A DNA stretch of 64,000 nucleotides from Linyphia triangularis (taxonomy: Eukaryota; Arthropoda; Arachnida; Araneae; Linyphiidae): contig OZ021732.1 of NCBI GenBank assembly GCA_963978545.1, forward strand, positions 62,472,714-62,536,713, written 5' to 3'. The first letter of the stretch is position 1. Every line of letters starts with the position of its first letter. Below are positions 22,970 through 34,800 of this stretch, one piece after another. The notes below the pieces were generated by a model. The model was not told where the DNA came from and searched no databases. It saw only the letters and a list, made by a program, of their open reading frames with translations. The translations under genes and the position numbers were made by a program.

Positions 22970-24382
22970 TTACAATTTCAAATAATCTTTCAAAGCACCA
23001 TATGATATACATTTAAAGAAATCTTCATTAAAGAATTGTATGACATTTTTACATTGTAAGGTTTCAATCACATTTTTAACATTAAGTACAAGAATAGCAT
23101 CGTCTCCAACACACCAAGACTGATCTTGCAATGAAGTAGTTATACAGACATGATTTCCTTGTGAGGGGTCACCAATAGCACAAGCATCACAGCGAAACAA
23201 TTTTAAAACATTACTTTCTATTTCACATCGAAAAGCAGAAACATATTCATGAAATAAGTCTATATTGGGAGGTATATTTACATTTTGAACACAATGGTTA
23301 AGAATTTCAACTCGTAGTAAATTTATAAGAGACTCCTTGATGGTTTCACATATTTCATGCATGAGATCTCTAATTTTAGCAAGATTATTTTCATTTACTT
23401 TTAAGGAACTTTCCTTAAGTTTAAGATAAAAGAGTTGTTTTAAAACTAACTCACCCTTATGTGATAGAATCAGGAGTTGATTGTTACACACAACGCTACT
23501 AGCTGCGTATTTCGTGTTCACGTGTAAGAGTTTGTTATAAAAGTCCTGAAAGGTATCCATGTTCATCATAATTTTCTGAGTACTTCCTTGACTATTATGT
23601 TGAGACATGTGGATGAAAAGACGAGAGTCATATTGATGAAGGGACACTATGAAACCAAATCCAAGGTTCCATTCCTTGAGGCATCCACTGGTTTTCTTTA
23701 CAGAGGCATAAAGGCGAGTCATCCAGTCGTCATCGGGAATTGTTTCTTCTTCGACGATCACTTCATCTGATGGTCTCTTCCGAGAAAGGGACTTGTGGGG
23801 ATACTCTACAATATCTTGGGGTCTCGCTACGATGTTCCGAAAAGTGATACTGATTCTCGGCTCCTTCACAGCAGGTTCGGCTGAAATTTCATGGGTCCAG
23901 AACTGATTGGTGGGTGGCTTCATGAGAAGGAGAGATCCACTTGGCAACGGAACTTTGTTGGGCTGGAAATCAGGACGGGCAAACTGCATGGTTCTGATAG
24001 CTCCGAGACTTAGGGTTGGAATAGTGAAGTCTGGATCCAAGTCTTTTTCGCTGTCTTTATGAGCTCCAATCTTGGCATTTCCATCTGCATAGTAGTTGAG
24101 AAGGGCATAGTTGTATTCTTGTCCAGTCTTGTTTTCAACATCCTTCTTAATATCAAGCAGTGTAGAAGTCCATGGCTTGGAAAAGACGCACGTTCCAGAA
24201 AAAGCATAGTTCACGCCAGTATCACCAAAACCGAGCACTTTCCTTTGAGGCGTGTAACTTTTTCCATTAAAGTTCAATTGGAGATTCTCATACTCGTAGT
24301 TTAACAATTCATGCAACAACTGCTGTGATTTAGCTGCATCGTAAAAACTTTCAACGAGTTCAATATGTAAATCAGACGACAT
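22970..24382 (-). CDS. AlkB-like 2OG-Fe(II) dioxygenase with novel C-terminal extension (right arm)
   Basis: The predicted protein is identical over its whole 470 aa to the left-arm copy, with the same iron and 2-oxoglutarate ligands (H108, D110, H164, R176, R182), the PC4-like stretch and the C-x2-C...H-x-C motif. The start is the ATG whose complement lies at 24380-24382. The two genes point towards the centre of the palindrome from opposite ends. Identity across both copies means either recent palindrome formation or continuing arm-to-arm gene conversion. The ORF has no stops or frameshifts, so the coding sequence has been kept intact or is very young. Confidence 0.85.
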   Translation of the reverse strand: MSSDLHIELVESFYDAAKSQQLLHELLNYEYENLQLNFNGKSYTPQRKVLGFGDTGVNYAFSGTCVFSKPWTSTLLDIKKDVENKTGQEYNYALLNYYADGNAKIGAHKDSEKDLDPDFTIPTLSLGAIRTMQFARPDFQPNKVPLPSGSLLLMKPPTNQFWTHEISAEPAVKEPRISITFRNIVARPQDIVEYPHKSLSRKRPSDEVIVEEETIPDDDWMTRLYASVKKTSGCLKEWNLGFGFIVSLHQYDSRLFIHMSQHNSQGSTQKIMMNMDTFQDFYNKLLHVNTKYAASSVVCNNQLLILSHKGELVLKQLFYLKLKESSLKVNENNLAKIRDLMHEICETIKESLINLLRVEILNHCVQNVNIPPNIDLFHEYVSAFRCEIESNVLKLFRCDACAIGDPSQGNHVCITTSLQDQSWCVGDDAILVLNVKNVIETLQCKNVIQFFNEDFFKCISYGALKDYLKL

Positions 24383-24652
24383 TTTCACTTCAAACTAACA
24401 AGCACAACTTCGAAGAAACGCACCTTCACTTGGCAAAATCAGGAGAGAAATGGTGTCCTCGCTGAATACAAGTCTGTGAGTGACGCAGTTCATCCCTTCT
24501 GATTGGCTGGCAGTCGAAACAACGCCCTCTATCGTGAAACCCGATTGGTTAACACCTATCCACCTTTATCCTCGTGCAATATCCTGTCCCAAGCTGTTCA
24601 AACCTGTTCAAACAGGATGATTCATCCGATTAACACCTGTTCGTATCTAGAC
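24383..24652 (-). promoter_or_regulatory. Putative promoter and leader of right AlkB-like gene
   Basis: Mirror of 11276-11544, with both CCAAT boxes (here tctgattggc and cccgattggt). Confidence 0.5.
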
Positions 24653-24886
24653 CTCTCACAAGATGTTGCCATATCTTAGATGTTAAATCTTAACATATAA
24701 TGACGTCATACCCACTGTGACGTCACTAGTAAAAATATCTATCACTCTTAACTTATTCGCTAAGAAGCAGCCCTAGAACAATTCAGCTCCATCTTAAAGG
24801 TAAATTGAAACTAAAAAGTGTTGCCATCGCTCTAAACTTTGATATAAAACACATTATGACGTCATACCTACTGTGACGTCATACAC
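24653..24886 (-). repeat. Right-arm subterminal repeat (one 154-bp unit plus one diverged)
   Basis: Equivalent of 10892-11275 but one 154-bp unit shorter. CRE-bearing blocks lie near 24702 and 24859. This accounts for nearly all of the 153-bp length difference between the arms. Confidence 0.9.
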
Positions 24887-24912
24887 AAACAGCTTATAAT
24901 GAAACCGAAACT

Positions 24913-25088
24913 AAAACAGCAGCAGGTGGGGAACAACTCAACTCCACTTCCGGTCACGGGATTTCCGGTAACGTCATATCCGGTGATGGCACTTCCTGTG
25001 ACGTCATATCCGGTCACGCCCTCTTCCGGTGACGTCATCGTCCCCCGTCCATTGCGCCATGGCCCCGGACTCTCCTTTTTTAACTACT
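24913..25088 (-). promoter_or_regulatory. Right terminal region with CRE/ATF and ETS-like motif array
   Basis: Mirror of 10685-10860. Two substitutions relative to the left end are visible (attgcgcc against the complement of gcgcaaggg, and ggtgggg against the complement of cccctcc). Confidence 0.55.
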
Positions 25089-25094
25089 AAGAGA
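25089..25094. repeat. Right 6-bp target-site duplication (aagaga)
   Basis: Exact copy of 10679-10684, directly after the right end of the palindrome. Confidence 0.85.
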
Positions 25095-27789
25095 TATCAA
25101 AGGTAGAATTAATAATGCTAGAATATCTCTTTTTAATTAACAACTAAAGATGTGAAAGTATAATTTTTGGAACAATTTATTATCTACTATAAGACTTTCT
25201 ATTGTTTCCAAAGTGATTAACATTTTTAAAAAGAAAATCTAATGTATTGACGTCGGTTTTCTTGTCTTAAGACTCAGAATTATTTTATTTTTCGGTGGAT
25301 ATCCTTAGTAAAGAACGGGTATACTTAGGAAACTGTAACAATTTATGCATTATACCATTTCTTTATTACAATTTTCTTCAATTATTTTTATGCTTAAAAC
25401 AATGCTAAAATGTATTCTTTTGTATGAATTGTGACTATTTCCCACCTTTTCTTTCTTTGACGTACTTTATGAAGTTTTTCATATCTGATATGTACAGAAA
25501 ATTTATGCTTCGCTGAAATTTACCGATATTTTACTTCATATTTAGCACTATTTTACAATTTATGAATTGCAACAAAAACCTGATGCACATCATCAGCTAA
25601 ATCTACCTGCCTCCTAACAAACATTATCAATTTTTGTGTATTTGTGATATGTTTGGTTTTTTTTTATATATTCCCAGGTATAAATACGAACCTTCCAATA
25701 AATCCCATATCATAAAAGTTGTTTGCCAGATAATATTTTGCAATATAATTCCAAATTTTTCTTTTGCATGTTTATGAAGAATTTTGTAGTTAAATTTGTT
25801 CTTATGTAGAATTAGTTAGATTTAGTTGTTTGAATACGAACAGTTTTATCTAAGAAAAAGCATTATGGGTTTAAGATAGTTGATCATTATAGTAACTTAA
25901 AATTGTAATAAATGTTTGTCTTAGTTCTGATTCTTACGCCAATGTCGAGTAGGAAGCTTATTTCCACTTGTATATATTATATTTGATAAAAATAATACAG
26001 CGATGAACATGAGTAAATTTTACAAGTAGTGGTTGTATAAGTAAAAACAAAAATAATTTAAAATAAAACGACAGAGGAAAGAATTTGTAGATGTATGTAT
26101 GTTTTTCAATTTTTGCAGTTTTCTATAGGTTATATTTTATTTCAGCCAAACTATTTATTTTAGTTTATAAATATTCATTTTAACTGCTAATTTTGCTATT
26201 TTGGATTTTATTGTCTGATTTGTGATGTTTATAAAATAAATCATTTTTACTTATACTTTTTCTATGTATACGTTTTGCTATATTTTTGTTTGAATTTGTC
26301 AGATATTGTTTTGAATACTTGAAACCGTTTTCTTGGACTGTTATAAAATATAATCAGTCAACTAAATTAGAAATGGCGAGAATTATATAAAAACATGCAC
26401 CTAGTAATCTCTTTGTTGTATAAAATCATAAATTTTCCAATTTTACGTAGCCGAATTAAAATAATGAAACATTCATGTGCTTATCTTGAGTAACAGTTGC
26501 AATCTACTCGGAAAAAATGTTATTTTTCAGAAAATCACATTTGAGGGACTTTTCACCATTTAATTACATGTTTATGTGAAACTAAAGATTAAAATTTAAT
26601 TCGTTTTAAATATAACCAGAAATAAGAGTATCATTAAATAAAACAATACTACATAGCAGTGTTGATACTAAGTTGAAACCAACATAAAAGCTTTGAGCCA
26701 AATTGGTTTACTTAAGTTGCTAATCTTATTTTCAGTGTGAGTATGAAAACATACAATGTTATTATATGTGTTGTTATAAATAAAAAATTTAAAACGTGAA
26801 ATAAATTATTTTTAATATTTTTACGTAAACAATGCAAATATGTTTAAAATATAATTAGTATGAATGTAAAAAAATAGCAAATATTAACACTGGAATCGTA
26901 AAAATTCTCGAAAACTTAAAATATTATTCATGAATATCTCAAACATTGTTTTTTCCCGTGTTTATTTTATATTACTCATAAGTAAGAGAATAGTAAAAAA
27001 GGAAAACTTTTAAATACAACCAAATATTGATTACTGTGTTTGAGAAGAGAATTTATTTATATAAGAGAATTTATATAATTTATTGTTTGTGTTTTCAAAC
27101 TTTCATTTAAAAAAAAAAAAAAAAAAAAAAAAACTTCTATTTTGAAGTTTGGGTTATGATTATTTTCATAAATCTCACCAAGTTGGTGGCAATTTTAGTT
27201 AAAAAAAGTTAGTAGTTAATATTTAGTTTTAGAAGTTTGAGAAAATTGATTCCGAACAGGCATACAGAAGAAAAAATTGATTCCGAACAGGCATACAGAA
27301 GAAAAAATAGTGTTTGTTCGTGAAGTCAATAAAAACGACACGCCATGTTGAGTGATCTTCCAACATCTAATTTTAATAACAGAAAAATGGTTACATTTGA
27401 ATATTCAAGCATGCGGTACCTCTAACGCCATCTATCGGTAGAGGACTATACACAATCATGACTCACCGAATAGATTCAACATAACCTTAGCAGTAAAGAA
27501 GAGCATAAGCTAAAGTAGAAAAAAATAAATCATTTCAGGATATTAAATATCCAATTTTCCCAATTGTACTATTTAATTAAAATTATCTTAACTACACTCG
27601 CAATCGGAGCAAACAAAGATTATAATTTGTTTTATCTTTTATTCATCATAATTTATTTCCCATAAGTCATGGACAAAATTACCTCTGACACCTGAAGTAA
27701 TCTAAATATTTTGATTTCATAACCAGATGTTATCTACAAGATTATTAAAATTGAAAATCAAGATATAAACAATAACTAAATATCAGTAG
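25095..27789. other. AT-rich intergenic DNA
   Basis: No gene seen. It contains a poly-A tract at about 27111-27133 and, at about 27243-27308, two exact adjacent copies of a roughly 31-bp unit (ttgattccgaacaggcatac + agaagaaaaaa). Confidence 0.6.
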
Positions 27790-27965
27790 TTGGTTGTATT
27801 CAGATTATCTGGCGCCGTCAGCAACACGAGGGCTATAATGCGCCGAAACATTCGTCATTAGACAAACCAACATACATTTACAAACACCCATGTCAACACG
27901 GGACTCGAACCCGCAACCTCGCGGTCTAGAGGCTAGCACGCTAACCACTATACCGTTTGGTCGGC
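27790..27965 (-). mobile_element. tRNA-derived SINE, copy 2, with 14-bp TSD
   Basis: Same family as 9508-9688. The flanking duplication is ctaaatatcagtag (27776-27789) and ctaaacatcagtag (27966-27979), with one mismatch. The B box reads GGTTCGAGTCC on the minus strand. Confidence 0.9.
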
Positions 27966-27979
27966 CTAAACATCAGTAG

Positions 27980-29876
27980 CATACATTTTGTATCTAGCAA
28001 CCCCCCACGGTCTTATAGACCATGAAACACTTTCAATACCTCACTAACATCAGGCCGTTGTTAATAGTATACGAATGAGATGTGAAAACGGGTATAGATT
28101 TTGAAACTAGTTAAAAAAGCTTCAATAATGTTTGTTTTCCTTTATACAATCTTGTATCAAAAACAAACAAATGTACTTTGCCAAAGTAAGAGCAATTTGA
28201 ATTTTGAAAAAATATGTTTTAATGTAAGCCAAAATTATTAAGATGTAAGCTAGGTGTGGTCATTATCACAAGCCAATATATAAGAATAAATAAGTCGTAT
28301 GCCAATTTCCATTGAACCGAGTCATGTAACATCAAATTGTAAATAACGATATTTCAACCATAGTCGAATATTGATATCCAATTGAAAAAATCTTCAGAAA
28401 GCGTAAAGTACGAGGAATAATTAATTGTTGGAATGATCTAAAATTAACTGAAATATTTTTGGAACTCCATGATTAGGTCCCATGGCTACCGCTAATCCAC
28501 ACATCAAATTTGAACATTGTAGGTCAATTTATTCAGGAATTATGCTGACCACGTACTCACAAACCATACAGACAGGCATTTCTTCTCGATCACTTTTTTG
28601 AAATCAGGATGTTCCCAAACGCAGAGAAATGCAAAATAAAAAATCGATTTTTTGACTGAATACTATACTTTAATTACCTCATGTAAACACATGGGTAATT
28701 GAAAGTAAAAAGGACAAATATGCAATTGTGTGTAACGGATACTAGTATTTTCATTGAAATCGTTAAAAGAAACGTTCTGCTATTCACAAAATGCTATAAC
28801 AAGTCTGCAAGCCATTTTTTCTAGAGGTAGCAAATGGTTTATTGCATAAATATAAAAATACTTTTAAAATAGCTTAAATGCAAGTAAAAAGAGACCGTTT
28901 AGACTTCCTCTAAGAACCCCTTCTATTTATCATCAGTGTGTTCCGTTTCAAGTAATCACGCATGATTGCGTTCGTGTTCCCTGTTTTCGACAAAGGATAG
29001 AAGCTGTGTAGTGACGCTGTGCCCTCTGTGGCTGTGCCATAGGCATCTCTTTTAGTACTAATCAACAAAGAATTTCGCTGGCGACCATAATTGGAACCTA
29101 AATTTCAATGCAATGACCAATGTTATAGTGCAATTGAAAGTTGTGTGATGTTCCACACCATAGTTTTCCTTCGGCAATGAAAGAAAATGAATTAACAAAA
29201 ATCAGAATCTCAATCATTTCCGAAAGTAATACATTTCTAAGAACTCCCGAAATAATTTCACAATAAGATCATTCTGCTATGCAATGATCAGAGTCCCCCC
29301 CCCCTATGATTTCCTAACCCAAGCTTTCAAATTGAATACTTTACTCATATTTTTTCTTATTGACAGGATGCAGTAAATAATAACACTGCTTTCTTCTCGC
29401 AGCATTCAAGAAAAACTAAAAATATGCCAACTGTAAAAAATAATATCACAAACCGTTTGGCATCGGTAGATTTGAATTCTTTATTGAGGTTATGTAAAAG
29501 ATATGATGCAATTTTTATTTAAAAAAACTTTACTCTACAAACAAAATTTCAATCATAAAAAAGCAAATTGATACTATATTCGTTATGTTGTGGCTGCTTT
29601 TAAACCTGTATATCTCTGACCTACTCGCTTACAATACTAGTCAGTTAGCCTACAGTCACGAGATGCACCTGCGTTCTGCTTCGCTGAACACCCCTACTTA
29701 ATTTTCTTAACTACTCAGTTAGTCCTCTGTGGTCTGTGGTGGTAGATAGTCATCAATCTTTTACAACAGGGGAGAGGAAGAATTACTAAAGAAAAGTCGC
29801 GACCATTTAAGGTTTAGTTTTCTTAACGAGTCGTGATCCCTCGCAGTAGATATTTTTAAAAATGGATAACAGTCAG
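27980..29876. other. Intergenic, nothing recognised
   Basis: AT-rich with only short spurious frames. No RNA gene or element boundary is visible. Confidence 0.5.
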
Positions 29877-29987
29877 TGGGTTACGAAGATCAACGACGTC
29901 GTGGTAAGGATTCAACGGACACCCTCCTGTAAACCTAGAGTTGTACATCACAATAGGCTAGCCCCATATTATGATAGAAGTGATTGA
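29877..29987 (+). pseudogene. pol: C-terminal tail of a Ty3/gypsy pol
   Basis: 37 codons reading W-V-T-K-INDVVVRIQRTPSCKP, then R-V-V-H-H-NRLAPYY and ending TGA. This is the conserved tail that follows the GPY/F motif of gypsy integrases (DVVY-RIQ...KP-VVH-DRL-PY). It is cut off abruptly upstream and is followed after about 60 bp by a polypurine tract and LTR, so it is a 5'-truncated element. Confidence 0.8.
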
Positions 29988-30047
29988 ATGACCTTTCCTC
30001 TTAAGGACTTCACTGCCCGGGACGTGCAGTCTTTAAGAAGGGGGAAA

Positions 30048-30516
30048 TGTTGCACAAATTGTCTGTATATATTGTAAATATAGTGACGTATTATTTTAAA
30101 ATTCTATTGTAATTTATTTTTATCTTATTTTATTTATTAATAGCGATTATACAGGTTCGAAAAAGGTGGCCACACCTAAAGCAATCGAGAAATTTCGAGC
30201 TGTTTCTTTTCCGACGAATTGGCTGGACATTTCTCGATTGTTCTCTCGCGCCAAGTATAAATAAGACTATAGATCGCCAAAGTTTTCAGATTGACTTCGG
30301 ACTTCGATGAAAACTGATAGCTTTGTTGACCTATTGGAGTAGACTTGTATAATCGCTGTTTTCGAAGTTGTCCTTGCTGAAGCTTGTGTTGAAGCTTGTG
30401 AGCGATTACACTGTTGTCTGTGAATAAATTTTGTGAGTTTTCTGAAGAGAGAATAAATACTAGTTTTATCTGAAAAACTGTGCCATCATTGCCTCAGTGG
30501 AAAAAAATTCTTAACA
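30048..30516 (+). repeat. 3' LTR of truncated gypsy element
   Basis: A purine tract aagaagggggaaa (30035-30047) directly precedes TGTTGCAC, and the LTR ends TTCTTAACA at 30516 (469 bp). It holds a TATA-like TATAAATAAG near 30255 and AATAAA signals near 30423 and 30451, the expected U3-R-U5 order for a plus-strand element. No second copy is present. Confidence 0.7.
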
Positions 30517-30683
30517 AAACTGTTGGCCTGATCAGACTGCCGGGCAGATTGACTTTTAGCCACAAACTGCAGCAAAACTGAGCCACTACTGAACCTTCAG
30601 AAATACTGCAAGTGTTACTTCAGTGAGGGCCGCTGAGATAAATAAATTCAATCTATAATTTGCATTTAATATCAGCATCATTA

Positions 30684-31594
30684 GTTCGTATAGTGGATTT
30701 TTAACGTATCTAAAACACCAGATCTAATACAGTCCAAAAATTGGCATAAATTAGAATAGATAAAAGTCAAAGGAATGACAGCAGCTGGATCAAAATTATA
30801 ACAATTCATTTAATTACAGTAAGGATTACAAGATTACACAACAATTCGGACCTACCCCAGATTCGAGATTGTGATAAACAGCTACGTGACCCAGCATGGT
30901 CAGAATCAAAACTGTTCGGTGTTCGGTGTGTTCGGTAAATCGGTGTTTACTGAAAACAGGACTCTGGCTCTCAAGGGTTCTAAAAGAGAGTTTAAAGTCA
31001 AAAGAGGGTCTAAGTGAAGTGTTCGAAAATCTAAATGTGAGCTCTCGTCTTGACTTTTTGAAAACCACTTAAAACTCGCGTATTGGTCGTATCGACGAGA
31101 GGTGTGTTCAGTCCTTACCATTGGTTACCTCTAAGGAGAGAAGGCTGGCGCAAACCCGCGCTTGTGTCATGTAGTTGGTGAGGTGGTTGATCTTTTTAGT
31201 GGTGCCGAGTGCGAGTCTTAAATTATTAATCTGTCTAAAAAAAGTGTCCAAAATGGCGCCAATGTCTAGCTCTGCTTGGCTTCCCTAACAACTGTATGTG
31301 TGAGACATTCTAATAAGAAAGATTTTGCTTGTTGGTCAGACACCGCGTCTACACGTCGCAGCTCTGAACTGACACAAGAGGTTGGTTGGTTGTTTTCAGA
31401 TTATCTGGCGCCGTCAACAACACGAGGGCTATAATGCGCCGAAACATTCGTCATTAGACAAGCCAACATACATTTACAAACATCCATGCCAAACACGGGA
31501 CTCGAACCCGCAACCTCGTGGTCTAGAAGCTAGCACGCTAACCACTATACCGTTTGGTCGGCCTGACACAAGAGGAGAATTGGGAGGGGGATGT
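30684..31594 (-). repeat. Family-R LTR remnant, first part
   Basis: Homologous to the LTR at 1387-2149: ttagttcgtatagtgg, gtcaaaggaatgacagcagc, gtgtccaaaatggcgccaatg, and gacaccgcgtctac against gacaccgagtctac. It is interrupted by a SINE (31381-31562) and then by the BEL element at 31595, and resumes at 37507. The outer boundary near 30684 is approximate because the first bases do not align with the other copy. Confidence 0.7.
31381..31562 (-). mobile_element. tRNA-derived SINE, copy 3, with 12-bp TSD
   Basis: Flanked by exact ctgacacaagag duplications (31369-31380 and 31563-31574). It sits inside the family-R LTR and is therefore younger than it. Confidence 0.92.
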
Positions 31595-31855
31595 TGTAGG
31601 ATCTCACTTGGATCCTTTTTCAGGTTCAAATTATGGAAGGTAACAAACGCCAGCACACTTAAGAAACGAGAGCAAAATCTTTCACGTCATTCTTTTAATT
31701 ACAAAAAGTTTAGAACTAGAACATATATAAAATAACCGTTTTTACATTCTAAAAAAAAGATTATTGTCTGCACTTTTTCAGTTCGTAACATAATTCAGAA
31801 CAAGCCGAATAGTACAAAAGTCAATTCTTATAAGCAACTCCATGATGACGTAACA
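31595..31855 (-). repeat. 3' LTR of BEL/Pao element
   Basis: 261 bp; on the minus strand TGTTACGTCATC...GATCCTACA. Inside it, a purine-rich AAAAAAGGTGGGAG on the minus strand (about 31858-31872) is the polypurine tract. Confidence 0.9.
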
Positions 31856-31881
31856 TACTCCCACCTTTTTTGAGTATTTAT

Positions 31882-34800
31882 TTACTCAAAAAACAAAGTC
31901 ACATTGAGCAAGTCCAGTCTCTTCGGTGGTTTCACCTTTCTCCCATATCTTGAAATCCCGTGGATATCGTCAGCCGAAGCATCAGGAATTGACTCGGCAT
32001 TCACAGGACCTTGAACTGGATCATCAGTAACGTCTGGTACATCAGAAGGGGTAGTGACCGCCACAGGAATATCTTCAGACTGTACCTCTAAGGGAAATAC
32101 TCGTTGGATACGACGAATTATTATTGAGTTACCACATTTGAGTCGTAAAGACCGAATTTTCCCATCTCTACCTGGGATCAATTCCAATACCTTGGCTAGA
32201 GGCCAATATAAACGCTTCTTGTTAGGATTCTCAATGAGCACAACTTCTCCAACAGTAAAGAAACGAGATGATGGTTTTTGACTTTTTTCTACTAACAAAC
32301 CTAAATACTCTTTTCGGAACCTGCTCCTTAAATCCTTAAGAAGTTTAGACCAAAACTTCACTCGTTTTTGAAACTTGGCAAAATCACTTAAATCTAAGTC
32401 AGTGACATCAAGAGAAGAATTACTCATCAAAAACATTGCTGGCGTAATTGCCACAAGATCCTCGGAATCCTCTGAAATGTAAGTTAATGGGCGAGAGTTT
32501 ATGATAGACTCACAGTCACATAAAACAGTTAGAAGCTCTTCATACGACAAAATCGCGTTTCCTAAAGTACGCTTTAAGAGATCTTTAACCACTCTTATAA
32601 GTCTCTCCCACCATCCCCCCCACCATGCAGCGGTGGGTGGGATGAACTTCCACTTTATTTGTTGAATTTCTGTCTCCCGCTCTATACTCTCCCAATCAAG
32701 ATTTTTGAATTCAGCTACAGCACCCCTAAAGTTAGTACCATTGTCTGAATACACTATCTTAGGTCTTCCTCTGCGTGCGATAAAGCGTCGAAATGAAAGC
32801 AGAAAGTTCTCTGTTGACAACGAAGTTATGAGCTCCAAGTGCACTTCTCTGAAGACTGCACAGGTATAGAGAACAATCCAGACTTTCTCACCATTCTGGA
32901 GGAAGAGAGGGCCGGCCAGATCAACACCTAACACCTCAAAAACATTAGTATCCCTAACTCGGTCAGGAGGCAGAGCTACTGGTTCAGTAACAGCTGGTTT
33001 TGCACTGTACCTTCGACACCTCACACACTTCCTAACGATATTTCGGACAGTTTTTCTAGCTTTTAGAATCCAATATTTCTCTCTGATAATTGAGAGAAGT
33101 ATTTGAGTACCAGCATGACAATTTGTATGGTGTAAGTATTGGATCAACCTCACAGTCAAGGTACAGTTTTCTGGAAGGAGGATAGGTGACAAAAAACAAT
33201 GGTCATCTTTACGCTCAGTTATTCTGGTCTTAACACGCAGCAATCCCTCATCATCCTTAAATACGTTAATTATTGGTACACAATTTGGATCAGGGAAGAA
33301 TTTTGATTGTTCCGAGCGAATAAGAACCTTTTCGGCTCTTTCAATTTCAGTACACGAGAGTTTTCCCGTCGCTCTATTTTCAGGAGTTTTACGACAGTTA
33401 TCAAGAAATCTCTTGATCCATGCAGTCAACCTGATAATAGAGTGGTAATTCGATAACTTATTTGAATACCATTCCTCATTGTTTACATTAATGTGACACA
33501 ATTTAACTTTCCTCCTTTCAGAATCGACCTCTTTCACTGCACAATTGATCTCAGTTGTAGGCCAATTTTTAGAATCCTCAATTAGCCATGCTGGGCCTTC
33601 ACACCATTTTGAATCCAACAGATATCTGGGTGAACAGCCACGAGAAAGAACATCTGCTGGATTCAAGTGACCTGGAACGTGTCTCCAGTTTTCAGAAGGA
33701 GTAATTTCTCCTATTTCTCTTACTCTATTTGCCACAAAAATTGACCATTCCCCATAATGTTTTATCCAGTATAAAGCTACCATAGAATCCGTCCAAAAGG
33801 TAGTGGTCAAATCAGGCAGGTCCAATGCCTTCTGAATGGATTTGGCCAATCTGGCACCCACGCAACAAGCCAAGAGTTCTAACCTAGGTATTGATACAGT
33901 TTTGGATGGAGCAACCCTAGCCTTTGCTCTAATTAGATGTAATTTAATTCCGAAAGGTGTTTTTGATCTTAAGAAAACGCAAGCCGCGAAAGCAGTTTTG
34001 GAAGCATCTACGAAAACGTGCATGTCTGATGAGGAATTAGCCTCACAATATCTGGGGATTTCTAAGCCCTCTAACAAGGAAATATCAGTGAACCATTTAT
34101 TAAACTTGTTATATAAATCTGGAGGTAAGGGATCATCCCATGATAATTTTAGTTTCCATGTTTCTTGCAACCAAACTTTAGGCTGCAATGTAGCTGCTGT
34201 TAATATGCCAATAGGATCAAAGATTCTCTGAATGGCAGATAACATCGACCGTTTAGTCAATTGTTCAGTTTTTCCTAACTGTTCCTTATCGATGAAACAC
34301 CTAAGAGTATCCCTGTCTAAATTCCATACAACTCCTAATACATTTGTATCACCTTCAGATTTAGTTACGCCCTGCCCTTTAACATTGCTTTCCCATGCTC
34401 TGAGGTTAAAACACCCCATTTTCATAATTTCCTCAGACTTGGAAATAAATGGATGTATTTCCTGGGCGTGGAATACACCGGTAACACAATTGTCTACGTA
34501 GAAGGAATGACGCAGTTTATTAACCAAATCTCGATATTGTGGGGGACTATGCTCTAACAAATGCTTTATTGAGGCTGCTAATAGAAATGGGCTTGAGCAG
34601 ACACCGAACACCACGCGACAATGACGATAAATTATTTCTTCACTTTCATGGGGATAGAAAAACCTTAAAAAGTCCTTATGTTTGGGGGTTATACTTAATT
34701 GCAGAAAAGCTTTCTCAATATCTCCTGATATGCCAATAGGGTACACACGAAATCTATCTAAGATATCCGGTATCAGTTCAATTAAATTTGGACCTCTATG

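Larger units (their letters stand above)
10685..25088. mobile_element. 14.4-kb palindromic element with 6-bp TSD (Polinton/adintovirus-like termini)
   Basis: Two near-identical inverted arms, 10685-17912 and 18014-25088, surround a 101-bp loop (17913-18013). The outer ends are AGTAGTT and AACTACT, each abutted by the hexamer aagaga (10679-10684 and 25089-25094); beyond it the flanks are unrelated. A 6-bp TSD with 5'-AG...CT-3' ends is characteristic of Polinton/Maverick integration, although Dada elements also make 6-7-bp TSDs. The arms differ, as far as I can see by eye, by one extra 154-bp tandem unit on the left, one T in a poly-T run (21 against 22) and about two substitutions near the tips. 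Each arm encodes one AlkB-like protein. No polymerase, integrase, ATPase or capsid gene is present, so movement must have used functions supplied in trans. Element status is well supported; the class is inference. Confidence 0.9.

Noticed and set aside
10685..25088. Palindrome as a sequencing or assembly fold-back artefact
   Set aside because: A missed-adapter chimera would mirror the flanks as well. Here the mirror stops at both ends exactly at complementary termini next to identical 6-bp duplications, with unrelated flanks, and the arms differ by one repeat unit.
31382..31735. 117-aa plus-strand frame across a SINE and the BEL LTR
   Set aside because: It spans two unrelated mobile-element boundaries; the same peptide start occurs in other SINE copies.
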